From positions 1-64,000 of the forward strand of contig NZ_JAHEHX010000001.1 of assembly GCF_024639685.1 (NCBI RefSeq): DNA of 64,000 bases, given 5' to 3'. How positions within the stretch are numbered: the first letter of the stretch is position 1; the number at the start of each line of letters is the position of its first letter. This document shows, in pieces, positions 16,408 through 24,880 of this stretch. The notes beneath the pieces were generated by a model. The model was not told where the DNA came from and did no database searches. It saw nothing but the letters and a program-made list of their open reading frames with translations. The position numbers and the translations under genes are program-made. This stretch comes from Polaribacter sp. (GTDB taxonomy: Bacteria; Bacteroidota; Bacteroidia; Flavobacteriales; Flavobacteriaceae).

Positions 16408-16461
16408 CGAAATTTTTTAAATTAATAAATAATTTAAGCTAACTTTTTAAAGATTATTACT

Positions 16462-16851
16462 TTACTCAAAATTTCGAGAAATACTTTGTGCTAAAGCAAC
16501 GAACTCCTCTTTCGTTAATTTTTCCTTTTTTGTAAATTGCATATCAGACATTACATTAGTTGGAACCAAATGCACATGTACATGGGGCACTTCTAAACCA
16601 ATAACACTCATACCAACTCGTTTACAATCCACTGCTTTTTCTAAAGCTTTTGCAACTCTATAAGAGAAATTCATTAGCGAAGAATACTCCTCCTTAGATA
16701 AATCAAAAATCTTATTTTCTTCTTTTTTAGGAACAACCAGTGTATGACCTTTTGCATTGGGATTGATATCTAAAAAAGCGATAAAATTATCATCTTCAGC
16801 AACTTTATAACTTGGTATTTCTCCATTAATTATTTTCGTAAAAATGCTCAT
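16462..16851 (-). CDS. HIT-family nucleotide hydrolase
   Basis: 129 residues from ATG 16851 (a TTG one codon upstream is in frame but unlikely). The HIT motif HVHVHLVP is intact, and the N-terminal FTKIINGEIPSYKV and DINPNAKGHTLVVPK are typical of the Hint/PKCI branch. It probably hydrolyses nucleotide conjugates such as AMP-amines. It lies downstream of greA, separated by a strong terminator, so it is transcribed separately or by read-through. Confidence 0.93.
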   Translation of the reverse strand: MSIFTKIINGEIPSYKVAEDDNFIAFLDINPNAKGHTLVVPKKEENKIFDLSKEEYSSLMNFSYRVAKALEKAVDCKRVGMSVIGLEVPHVHVHLVPTNVMSDMQFTKKEKLTKEEFVALAQSISRNFE

Positions 16852-16891
16852 CAAATAAGATTTTAAATTAAGTTATGATTGAGAGTAAATA

Positions 16892-16934
16892 TAAAAAAGA
16901 ATTCGGGTTTTGACTGTGTCAAAACCCGAATTTA
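16892..16934 (-). terminator. Terminator of greA
   Basis: AATTCGGGTTTTGAC (16900-16914) and GTCAAAACCCGAATT (16918-16932) form a perfect 15-bp stem with a 3-base loop. On the minus strand a T-run follows (complement of 16892-16898). Confidence 0.88.
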
Positions 16935-16955
16935 TAATGTTTCTAAAATGCAGAA

Positions 16956-17429
16956 TTACCTTGTAATTTCTACAATTTCAAATTTCATAACACCACTTGG
17001 CACTTGTATTTCTGCAACATCACCAACTTGTTTACCTAAAAGTCCTTTACCAATAGGTGAATTTACAGAAAGTTTTCCATTTCTTACATCAGTTTCAGAG
17101 TCTGCAACCAATCTATAAGAAAACTCCATCCCATTTGCAATATTTTTAATTTTCACATTAGAATGGATTAAAATCTTAGAAGTATCTAACTGACTTTCAT
17201 CTAAAATACGTGCATTTGCAACTACATTTTTAAGCTTCGCAATTTTAGTTTCTAAGTGAGATTGCTCCTCTTTTGCTGCATGGTATTCTGCATTTTCACT
17301 CAAATCACCCTTATCTCTTGCATCTGCAATTTCTTGGGTAACTCTTGGTCTTTCTACTTGCTCTAATTGATGTAATTCTTCCTTTAACTTTTTTAATCCT
17401 TCAGGAGAATAATATGAAATATCACTCAT
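16956..17429 (-). CDS. greA: Transcription elongation factor GreA
   Basis: 157 residues, the standard size. The N-terminal coiled-coil hairpin (YSPEGLKKLKEELHQLE, then DARDKGDLSENAEYHAAKE with the acidic tip D/E) and the C-terminal FKBP-like domain (SPIGKGLLGKQVGD) are both complete. It rescues backtracked RNA polymerase by stimulating transcript cleavage. Confidence 0.97.
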   Translation of the reverse strand: MSDISYYSPEGLKKLKEELHQLEQVERPRVTQEIADARDKGDLSENAEYHAAKEEQSHLETKIAKLKNVVANARILDESQLDTSKILIHSNVKIKNIANGMEFSYRLVADSETDVRNGKLSVNSPIGKGLLGKQVGDVAEIQVPSGVMKFEIVEITR

Positions 17430-17524
17430 TGTAATTTATATTTAATATATCGTTTTCTATATCAGACATCTTCAAGTTAAAACGATAGTTGATTATTAAA
17501 AAAACCTCTTTAGGTAAATTTAAA

Positions 17525-17553
17525 AATCTCATTGCCTTTTCAGGAATGAGATT
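17525..17553. repeat. Short inverted repeat in the divergent greA / lipoprotein region
   Basis: AATCTCATT (17525-17533) and AATGAGATT (17545-17553) around an 11-base centre. It has no T-run, so it is not a clear terminator. It may be an operator or the end of a transcript. Confidence 0.35.
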
Positions 17554-17615
17554 AGACCACAAATGTACAAAATATTTGTAAATTGTCATCGTTTTTAAAG
17601 AAACAGCAAATAAAT

Positions 17616-18032
17616 ATGTTTAGAAAAATAGCTTGTTTACTTCTTTTTTGCACAATTATAAGTTGCTCAGATACAACCAATTTAGCTAATTGCATCCGTT
17701 CTTTTAACGTTAGTGTTGTCACAGATTTAAACAATCCAAGTTTAATTAATGTGCAAACTCCAGGTGGTTTTGCAGAACTTGCAGGTGGTAATAAAGGCAT
17801 ACTTCTTTTTAATAAAAATGGTACTGACTTTGTTGCTTTTGATCGTTTTTGTCCAAGTAACGATTGTACCTCTCCAATGACATTCAAAAATAGATTACTA
17901 AAATGCACTTGTGACGAAGGAACTTACAGTGTAGATTTTGGAGGTGCTCCTCAAAAAGATGGTTTTGATTGCCCAGCAATTGAGTATAGAGTTACAAAAA
18001 ATGGTTCTACAATTCGAATCAGTAATTTTTAA
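17616..18032 (+). CDS. Small lipoprotein with Rieske-like fold but no His ligands
   Basis: 138 residues from ATG 17616; a TTG 11 codons upstream is in frame but would put the signal peptide out of place. The signal ends in the lipobox IISC with lipid cysteine C17. The mature part follows the Rieske pattern (FDRFCPSNDC, then LKCTCDEGTYSVDFGGAP), but the two histidines of the CxH and CxxH motifs are gone while cysteines remain. A 2Fe-2S Rieske cluster is therefore not expected. Function unknown; envelope location likely. Confidence 0.7.
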   Translation: MFRKIACLLLFCTIISCSDTTNLANCIRSFNVSVVTDLNNPSLINVQTPGGFAELAGGNKGILLFNKNGTDFVAFDRFCPSNDCTSPMTFKNRLLKCTCDEGTYSVDFGGAPQKDGFDCPAIEYRVTKNGSTIRISNF

Positions 18033-18055
18033 TAGTTTCTTATATTTTAGATGCG

Positions 18056-18063
18056 TATTTTTG
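18056..18063 (+). promoter_or_regulatory. -7 element TATTTTTG for purK-purE
   Basis: TAnnTTTG match 22 bases before the GTG start at 18086. Confidence 0.55.
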
Positions 18064-18085
18064 CGTGAACACAACATAAAGTATC

Positions 18086-19243
18086 GTGAAAAATTATTTT
18101 TCTTCAGATTTTAAATTAGGAATTTTAGGTGGAGGGCAATTAGGTAGAATGCTACTTACTGAAACACAAAAATTCGATATTCATACTTCTATTTTAGATG
18201 GTAATAAAAATGCACCATGTGCAGAAATTTGCAACACTTTTGTAGTTGGAGATTTATTAGATTTTGATGCAGTTTATAACTTTGGTAAAACAGTAGACTT
18301 ACTAACTATAGAAATAGAAAAGGTAAATTTAGATGCATTAGATAAATTAGAGGAAGAAGGTGTTGCTATTTATCCTAAGCCTAAAGATTTAAGAATTATT
18401 CAAAGTAAAGCACGTCAGAAAAACTTCTATATAGATCATCAAATACCAACTGCAGAATTTTCTCATTATGCCTATTTGCAAGAGTTAATTCATTCTTACG
18501 AAAATGATATCATCGATTTTCCTTTTGTATGGAAAGCTGCACGTTTTGGTTATGATGGAAATGGAGTTAAAATTGTAAGAAATATTGAGGATTTAGAAAA
18601 CTTACCAAAAGTAGAATGTATTACAGAAAAGTTAATTCCGTTTAAAAACGAATTAGCAGTAATTGTGGCAAGAAATGTAGCAGGTGAAGTAACAACATAT
18701 CCTGTAGTTGAGATGGAATTTCATCCAGAAGCAAACCAAGTTGAATATGTTATTTGCCCTGCAAGAATAGATTTTAAAGTTGCAGAAAAAGCAAGAGAGG
18801 TAGCATTAGATGTAGTTAGTAAGTTAGATTTTGTTGGTTTATTAGCTGTAGAAATGTTTCAAACTGTAGATGATCAAATCTTAGTGAATGAGGTTGCTCC
18901 AAGACCACATAATTCTGGCCATTATTCAATTGAAGCCAGTTATACAAGTCAATTTGAGCAACATTTACGTTCTATTTTAAATCTCCCTTTAGGAAATACT
19001 GCAAGTAAAGTAGCAGGAATTATGTTAAATCTAGTTGGTGCAGAAGGTTTTTCTGGTGATGTAGTTTATGAGAATTTAAATGATATTTTAAAAATTGATG
19101 GAGTAACACCTCACATTTATGGTAAAAAAGAAACGCGTCCTTTCAGAAAAATGGGGCATGTAACTATCGTAAATGCTGATGTTGATAAAGCAAGAGAAAT
19201 CGCACAAAAAGTTAAAGAAACAATAAGAGTAATTAGCAAATAA
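18086..19243 (+). CDS. purK: 5-(carboxyamino)imidazole ribonucleotide synthase
   Basis: 385 residues starting at GTG. The ATP-grasp enzyme begins KLGILGGGQLGRMLL and contains the metal-binding EVAPRPHNSGHYS. It converts AIR, bicarbonate and ATP to N5-CAIR in purine synthesis. No ATG lies close enough to replace the GTG. purE follows after 2 bases, so the two steps are co-transcribed. Confidence 0.95.
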   Translation: MKNYFSSDFKLGILGGGQLGRMLLTETQKFDIHTSILDGNKNAPCAEICNTFVVGDLLDFDAVYNFGKTVDLLTIEIEKVNLDALDKLEEEGVAIYPKPKDLRIIQSKARQKNFYIDHQIPTAEFSHYAYLQELIHSYENDIIDFPFVWKAARFGYDGNGVKIVRNIEDLENLPKVECITEKLIPFKNELAVIVARNVAGEVTTYPVVEMEFHPEANQVEYVICPARIDFKVAEKAREVALDVVSKLDFVGLLAVEMFQTVDDQILVNEVAPRPHNSGHYSIEASYTSQFEQHLRSILNLPLGNTASKVAGIMLNLVGAEGFSGDVVYENLNDILKIDGVTPHIYGKKETRPFRKMGHVTIVNADVDKAREIAQKVKETIRVISK

Positions 19244-19245
19244 TA

Positions 19246-19725
19246 ATGGTAGGAATTATAATGGGAAGCGATTCAGATCTTCCAATAATGCAAGAAGCAA
19301 TAGACATTTTAGAAAGTTTTGATATTCAAATAGAAGTAGATATTGTATCTGCTCACAGAACACCAGAAAAGCTTTTTGATTATTCTAAAAATGCACACTC
19401 TAGAGGTATTAAAGTTATAATTGCTGGTGCAGGAGGTGCTGCTCATTTACCAGGAATGGTTGCAAGTATGAGTCCTTTACCTGTAATTGGAGTTCCTGTA
19501 AAAAGTAGAAATTCTATAGATGGTTGGGATTCTGTTTTATCAATCTTACAAATGCCTGGAGGTGTACCTGTTGCTACAGTTGCTTTAGATGGTGCAAAAA
19601 ATGCGGGTATTTTAGCTGCTCAAATTATTGGAGCTTCAGACAAATGTGTTTTAGATAAAATTATTGCATACAAAGAAGGTTTAAAACTTAAAGTTGAAAA
19701 GGCTTCTGAAAGCATAAAAAAATAA
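19246..19725 (+). CDS. purE: N5-carboxyaminoimidazole ribonucleotide mutase
   Basis: 159 residues. The class I PurE signatures GSDSDLPIM, SAHRTPE and GAGGAAHLPGM are present. It rearranges N5-CAIR to CAIR using the catalytic His in SAHRTP. It is coupled to purK. Confidence 0.97.
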   Translation: MVGIIMGSDSDLPIMQEAIDILESFDIQIEVDIVSAHRTPEKLFDYSKNAHSRGIKVIIAGAGGAAHLPGMVASMSPLPVIGVPVKSRNSIDGWDSVLSILQMPGGVPVATVALDGAKNAGILAAQIIGASDKCVLDKIIAYKEGLKLKVEKASESIKK

Positions 19726-19742
19726 AAAATACAAAATGTAAG

Positions 19743-19774
19743 AAGCCCTTCAAGTATTCGTATTTGAAGGGCTT
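19743..19774 (+). terminator. Hairpin after purE
   Basis: AAGCCCTTCAA (19743-19753) pairs perfectly with TTGAAGGGCTT (19764-19774). The following sequence is AT-rich without a long T-run, so termination may be partial; the next ATG is only 16 bases away. Confidence 0.55.
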
Positions 19775-19789
19775 ATAAATTATAAAAAT

Positions 19790-21805
19790 ATGAACCCACT
19801 TTTACAAGATTTTAATACAGCTCCGTTTACAAAAATTTCTTCTGAAGATTACAAACCAGCTATTAAAAAAGGGATAGAAATAGCAAAAGCAGAAATTGAT
19901 GCAATTGTAAATAATACAGCTGTACCCACTTTTGAAAACACAACAGTAGCTTTAGATTTTACAGGAGAAAAACTGAATAGAATAACTTCTATTTTCTTCA
20001 ATTTAAATTCGGCAGAAACCAATGATGCTATTCAAAAAATTGCTCAAGAAGTTTCACCTTGGTTAAGTGAATTTAGAAATGACATCACTTTAAATGAGGG
20101 ATTATTTGACAGAGTAAAAGCTGTTTTTGATGATAAAGAAAATTTAGATTTAAAACCTGAGCAACAAATGTTGTTAGAAAAGCAATACAAAGGTTTTGCC
20201 AGAAATGGTGCTAATTTAGATGATGAAAAGAAATCTAAACTAAGAGAAATAGATGCCAAGCTATCTAAATTGTCTTTACAATTTGGTGAAAATGTTTTAG
20301 CAGAAACCAATGCTTTCGAAATGCTTTTAACCGAAGAAGAAGAGGTTTCTGGCTTACCAGATTCTGTGAAAGAAGCTGCTAACCAATTAGCAAAAGAACA
20401 AGATAAAGATGGGTATATTTTTACTTTACAACACCCAAGTTATATTCCGTTTTTAACATATGCAGACAATAGAGAGTTGCGTAAAAAAATGGCAATTGCA
20501 GCTGGTAAAAAAGCATTTCAAGACAATGAATTCAATAACGAAAAAATTGTTTTAGAGATTGTAAACTTACGTCAGCAAAGAGCAAACTTATTAGGTTACA
20601 AAACACATGCTCATTTTGTGTTAGAAGAAAGAATGGCAGAAACTCCAGAAAAAGTAATTGAGTTTTCGAACAACTTATTAGCAAAAGCAAAACCTGCTGC
20701 TCAAAAAGAGTTTAAAAATTTAGAGAATTATGCTAAAAAGTTAGATGGCATAGATCACCTTCAAAAATGGGATGGAGCTTATTATTCAGAAAAATTAAAG
20801 AAAGAATTATTTGATTTAGATCAAGAGATTTTAAAACCTTATTTTAAATTAGAAAATGTAATTGATGGTGTTTTCGAAATTGCACATCGTTTGTATGATT
20901 TAAATTTTGAAGAAGTTTCTACCATCGAAAAATATCATCCAGATGTAAAAACATATAACGTTACTGATACTAAAGGCAACTTTATTTCTGTTTTTTATGC
21001 TGATTATCATCCAAGAAAAGGAAAAAGAAATGGTGCTTGGATGACAAGTTACAAATCGCAACAAATTAAAAACGGAGTTAACGAAAGACCTCACGTTTCT
21101 ATTGTGTGTAACTTTACAAAACCAACAGCAACAAAACCATCTTTATTGACGTTTAACGAGGTTACCACTTTATTTCACGAATTTGGTCATGCACTACATG
21201 GAATGTTAGCAAACACAACCTACAACAGTTTATCAGGCACTTCTGTTTCTTGGGATTTTGTAGAATTGCCAAGTCAGGTTTTAGAAAATTGGTGTTATGA
21301 AAAAGAGGCTTTAGAGTTGTTTGCAAAGCATTATGAAACAGGTGAAGTTATCCCAATGAAATATATTGAAAAAATTAAAGAATCTGCTAGTTTTCATGAA
21401 GGCATGCAAACTTTACGTCAGTTAAGTTTCGGACTTTTAGATATGAAATGGCACTCTGGAAATCCGTCAGAAATTACCTCTGTAAAAGATTTTGAAATTG
21501 ATGCTTTTTCTGAAACTAGATTGTATCCTGATGTTGCAGAAAACTGTATGAGCACAGCTTTTTCTCATATATTTCAAGGAGGATATTCTGCTGGATACTA
21601 CTCTTACAAATGGGCAGAAGTTTTAGACGCTGATGCTTTTGAATATTTCTTAGAAGAAGGAATTTTTAATAAAGGAATAGCTAAAAAATTTAAAGAAAAT
21701 GTGCTTTCTAAAGGTGGTACTGTAAAACCAATGGAATTATACAAACGCTTTAGAGGGCAAGAACCAAAACCAGACGCTTTACTAAAAAGAGCTGGTTTAC
21801 TGTAA
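19790..21805 (+). CDS. M3-family oligopeptidase (OpdA/Dcp type)
   Basis: 671 residues. The zinc site HEFGHALHG is present with the downstream glutamate ligand in ELPSQVLENW. Length and N-terminus (NPLLQDFNTAPFTKI) match bacterial oligopeptidase A/dipeptidyl carboxypeptidase. There is no signal peptide, so it is cytoplasmic and degrades short peptides. Confidence 0.93.
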   Translation: MNPLLQDFNTAPFTKISSEDYKPAIKKGIEIAKAEIDAIVNNTAVPTFENTTVALDFTGEKLNRITSIFFNLNSAETNDAIQKIAQEVSPWLSEFRNDITLNEGLFDRVKAVFDDKENLDLKPEQQMLLEKQYKGFARNGANLDDEKKSKLREIDAKLSKLSLQFGENVLAETNAFEMLLTEEEEVSGLPDSVKEAANQLAKEQDKDGYIFTLQHPSYIPFLTYADNRELRKKMAIAAGKKAFQDNEFNNEKIVLEIVNLRQQRANLLGYKTHAHFVLEERMAETPEKVIEFSNNLLAKAKPAAQKEFKNLENYAKKLDGIDHLQKWDGAYYSEKLKKELFDLDQEILKPYFKLENVIDGVFEIAHRLYDLNFEEVSTIEKYHPDVKTYNVTDTKGNFISVFYADYHPRKGKRNGAWMTSYKSQQIKNGVNERPHVSIVCNFTKPTATKPSLLTFNEVTTLFHEFGHALHGMLANTTYNSLSGTSVSWDFVELPSQVLENWCYEKEALELFAKHYETGEVIPMKYIEKIKESASFHEGMQTLRQLSFGLLDMKWHSGNPSEITSVKDFEIDAFSETRLYPDVAENCMSTAFSHIFQGGYSAGYYSYKWAEVLDADAFEYFLEEGIFNKGIAKKFKENVLSKGGTVKPMELYKRFRGQEPKPDALLKRAGLL

Positions 21806-21820
21806 AGGATTACATATTAA

Positions 21821-23058
21821 CATTTCGTTTTATCAAATCGGTTTTTTCTTTTTTACATACTTTTATTCCCTAGTTTTATAACTGCACAAATAACTATAAA
21901 AGGTAGCGTATTTGATTCTAATCTTCCTTTAGAAAATGTAGCTGTTTATCTAAACAATACAATGTTAGGAACTACCACAAATAATGCTGGCGAATTTACA
22001 TTAACTGTTACTGAAGGCGAATATGAACTTATAGTATCTTATTTAGGATTTAAAAAAATCAACTATAATTTAAATACTTCAAACTATCAAAAACCTCATC
22101 GTTTTAATTTTGTTGAAGATGAGAATGTATTGAATGAGATTGTCATCAAAAAAACAGTTTATGATGAAACTTGGAAACACAATTTAGCTTCTTTTAAACA
22201 AGAGTTTATTGGACTCACAAATTTGGCTCAAGAATGTGAAATACTGAATCCAGAAGTTTTGCATTTTGAGTTTGATTATCAACAAAATAAATTTACTGCT
22301 TTTGCCAGAAAACTATTAAAAATGAAAAATAAAGGATTAGGTTATTTAATTACTTATGAGCTAGAAGATTTTACAAAAATTAATAATTATGTTTCCTATT
22401 TAGGATACTCTAGATATGAGAATTTAAAAGGTGGAAAACGTAAGAAAAAGCGTTGGAAAGCAAATAGAGAAATTGCTTACAAGGGTTCTGTTGTTCATTT
22501 CTTAAAATCTTTGATAAATGATACCTTTAAAGAGGAAGGTTATATTGTTAATCAATTTAAAAGAGTATTAAACACCAAAAGACCTTCTGATGAAGCCATA
22601 GAAAAAGCAAGAGCAATTATTCGTTTCAATAGGATTAATAATAAGAATATTAAAAGAAATTTAGAGAATCCAAAAAATGCAATTGACTCTGCTTATGTTA
22701 CAGTAAGAAAAAATAGATTACCAAAATATGAAGATTATTTATACAAGTCTCAGTTAAAAAAAGAGGACATTATTAGCATTAAGAACAATCAATATTACTT
22801 AATTTTTGAGAATAATTTAAGCATAGTATATTCTAAAGAGAAAGAAGAACTTCGCTTTTTAAGAAGAACACTTTTTAGCAAACGAACCGAACCTTTAGCA
22901 CAAACATCGAGTTTTATTTCAGTAAAAAGAATGTTATTATAGATAAAAGAGGAATCTTAAAAGAACCTTTATCTGCTTATTATGAAGGATATTGGTCTTA
23001 TGAAAAATTTGCAAACTCTTTACCTTTAGATTATATACCTGATTATGGAAAAGAATAA
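21821..23058 (+). pseudogene. Frameshifted CarboxypepD_reg-like outer membrane protein gene
   Basis: The main frame runs from the signal peptide FFLFYILLFPSFITAQ (21842-21889) through a carboxypeptidase-regulatory-like domain (ITIKGSVFDSNLPLENVAVYLN) to a stop at 22942. The natural C-terminus (FYFSKKNVIIDKRGILKE, then YYEGYWSYEKFANSLPLDYIPDYG) lies in another frame ending at 23058, so one base was gained or lost near 22905. No ATG, GTG or TTG exists between the in-frame stop at 21818 and the signal peptide, so the start is also damaged. A start at ATC 21832 derived from ATG, plus a second frameshift in the T-run, would explain it. The family is common in Bacteroidetes; function unknown. Sequencing error could mimic either lesion. 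Confidence 0.75.
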
Positions 23059-23064
23059 TTAAGC

Positions 23065-24303
23065 TTATTTATTTTTAGCTTCAATCCATTTACTCATAAA
23101 TTTTGTAGCCTGTAGTGTTTGATGTTGCAACAAACTTCCTAAAAAATTTTGAGTTCGATGTTCGTCTAAACTCTGTTTAATTTCTTTCATTTTACTAATA
23201 AAAGGAGACTCTAATTTCTCTTTATCATAAATTTGATTGATGATTGTAATACCCTTCCTTTGAGATGATATCCATAAGCTTTTATTAGAATACAACTCAA
23301 TTGCTGCTTTCGAGAATTGATCAAAATCATCATTTATAAAACCATTCCAAAATAGATTCTTATGCATACCTTCTGAACCTATAGCTGTTGTAACACTTGG
23401 AGTTCCACAAAGCATGGCTTCAGTTAATTTGCCTTTTATACCTGCTCCAAAACGTAAAGGAGCTAAAACTACTTTTCCGCTTTCAACAACTTCTTTTGAG
23501 TTTTCTGCAAAACCTTTAATAATAAAACCTTCTTTTTTATTGTGTAATTGCTGTATTTGCTGATTTACATAAGCTCCATAAATATGTATTTCAGCTTCAG
23601 GAATTGCTTTTCTAATCGTTGGCCAAATCTCTTTTTTTAGCGTGACAACTGCGTCTACATTTGGCTTATGAAAAAAGTTGCCTATAAAAACAAAATGCTT
23701 TCTTTCTTCAAAAGTTTTCCATTTTTTTGATTGACCTTCATCAATCTTATCAAATAAAAATGGCAAATAATACAATAACTTTTCATCAACTTTAAAAACA
23801 GATTTTAGTAAATTCATTTCATAAATTGATATGATTAAAGACAAATCACATCTTAAAATAGAAGCAATTTCTCTTTTGGTATCATCAGATTTTAATAAAG
23901 CTTCGTTTGTAAAACCTTCTCCTTTTTTTATTTGTTGATAACGAACTTTTCTTAAGAAATGTAAATCTTCGGTATCTAAAATCCGTAAAGCGTTTGGGCA
24001 ATTTTCAGCAACTCTCCAACCAAATTGTTCTTCTGTCATAAAACGATCGAACATGACAATTGAAGGTAGTAAATCTTTAACAAAAAGATCAAAAGAAGTA
24101 TTATTTAATTCAATTAATACCTCTTCTATTTGCAGAGTAGATAAATTTAAAGCATTCTCATTTTTTTGAGAAGCAGATGCAAAAACTACGTTATAATTTT
24201 TCTTTAAAAACAATTCAATAAGTTGCATCATTCTACTGCCAGCTGCAGAAGAATTTGGCTCTACCCAAACAGCACCAATAATTAAAATTGTTTTTTTAAC
24301 CAA
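23065..24303 (-). CDS. Glycosyltransferase, GT4-like
   Basis: 412 residues. The C-terminal half shows the GT-B pattern HFVFIGNFFHKPNVDAV, then IHIYGAY, PLRFGAGIKGKLTEAM and GTPSVTTAIGSEGM, which is the nucleotide-sugar binding block of GT4-type enzymes. The start is TTG, directly abutting the stop of the upstream heme protein; the next methionine (residue 25) would cut into the N-terminal Rossmann strand, so TTG is preferred. Donor and acceptor are unknown. It probably contributes to surface polysaccharide or glycoprotein synthesis. Confidence 0.85.
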   Translation of the reverse strand: MVKKTILIIGAVWVEPNSSAAGSRMMQLIELFLKKNYNVVFASASQKNENALNLSTLQIEEVLIELNNTSFDLFVKDLLPSIVMFDRFMTEEQFGWRVAENCPNALRILDTEDLHFLRKVRYQQIKKGEGFTNEALLKSDDTKREIASILRCDLSLIISIYEMNLLKSVFKVDEKLLYYLPFLFDKIDEGQSKKWKTFEERKHFVFIGNFFHKPNVDAVVTLKKEIWPTIRKAIPEAEIHIYGAYVNQQIQQLHNKKEGFIIKGFAENSKEVVESGKVVLAPLRFGAGIKGKLTEAMLCGTPSVTTAIGSEGMHKNLFWNGFINDDFDQFSKAAIELYSNKSLWISSQRKGITIINQIYDKEKLESPFISKMKEIKQSLDEHRTQNFLGSLLQHQTLQATKFMSKWIEAKNK

Positions 24304-24777
24304 TTATTTACTAACCATTTGTTGCTTATAATCTGCCTGAACTTTTTTACCCCAAGTTACTACAGCATCAATCTGTTCTTGAGTCAAGTTGGCTTCTGCA
24401 TGTGTCCAAGTATAAGAGTTTAAAGGCATTTCTCTTTCTTCCACCTCTTCATACAACTCATCCATTTTGTGTTCTTTTCTCTTTAATGAATAAGAACTCC
24501 ATTTTGAAAAATCTAAATGTTTTTTACCATCTTCTATATGCTCTTCTAACCAATAATTAACTGGTGTAATATTATTATACCAAGGATAAGTGGTTTTTGA
24601 AGAGTGGCAATCAAAACAAGTAGTTTTTAAAATTTGTAAAACATCTTCTGGTGGATTTGTCTCTGCAATAAAAGCATCTAGAGAAGCTAAATTTCCATCA
24701 TTCTTTTTTGGGTCAAAAAATTGCGCAATTATCAATATTAATAGTAAAACTAGACCTACTTTTTTTAGTATTTTCAT
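24304..24777 (-). CDS. Haem-binding domain protein (single c-type heme)
   Basis: 157 residues with an N-terminal membrane anchor (VGLVLLLILIIAQFF), then one CxxCH site (CFDCH) followed by SSKTTYPWY and a WSSYSLKRKEHKMDELYE region, as in the PF14376 haem-binding family. It is anchored in the periplasm; the redox role is unknown. It shares a transcript with the glycosyltransferase, with no intergenic space. Confidence 0.85.
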   Translation of the reverse strand: MKILKKVGLVLLLILIIAQFFDPKKNDGNLASLDAFIAETNPPEDVLQILKTTCFDCHSSKTTYPWYNNITPVNYWLEEHIEDGKKHLDFSKWSSYSLKRKEHKMDELYEEVEEREMPLNSYTWTHAEANLTQEQIDAVVTWGKKVQADYKQQMVSK

Positions 24778-24845
24778 TAGATGGAACTTTATAATTTAAG
24801 AACTGTAAATCTACATAAATTGAATGTATTCTCTAAAAATATTAG

Positions 24846-24853
24846 TATTTTTG
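24846..24853 (+). promoter_or_regulatory. -7 element TATTTTTG for lpd
   Basis: TAnnTTTG match 27 bases before the ATG at 24881. Confidence 0.55.
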
Positions 24854-24880
24854 TAACATAAATTACCATTATAAGATATC

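Noticed and set aside
16879..17118. Plus-strand ORF of 79 codons opposite greA
   Set aside because: It is a shadow of greA and its terminator, without family likeness.
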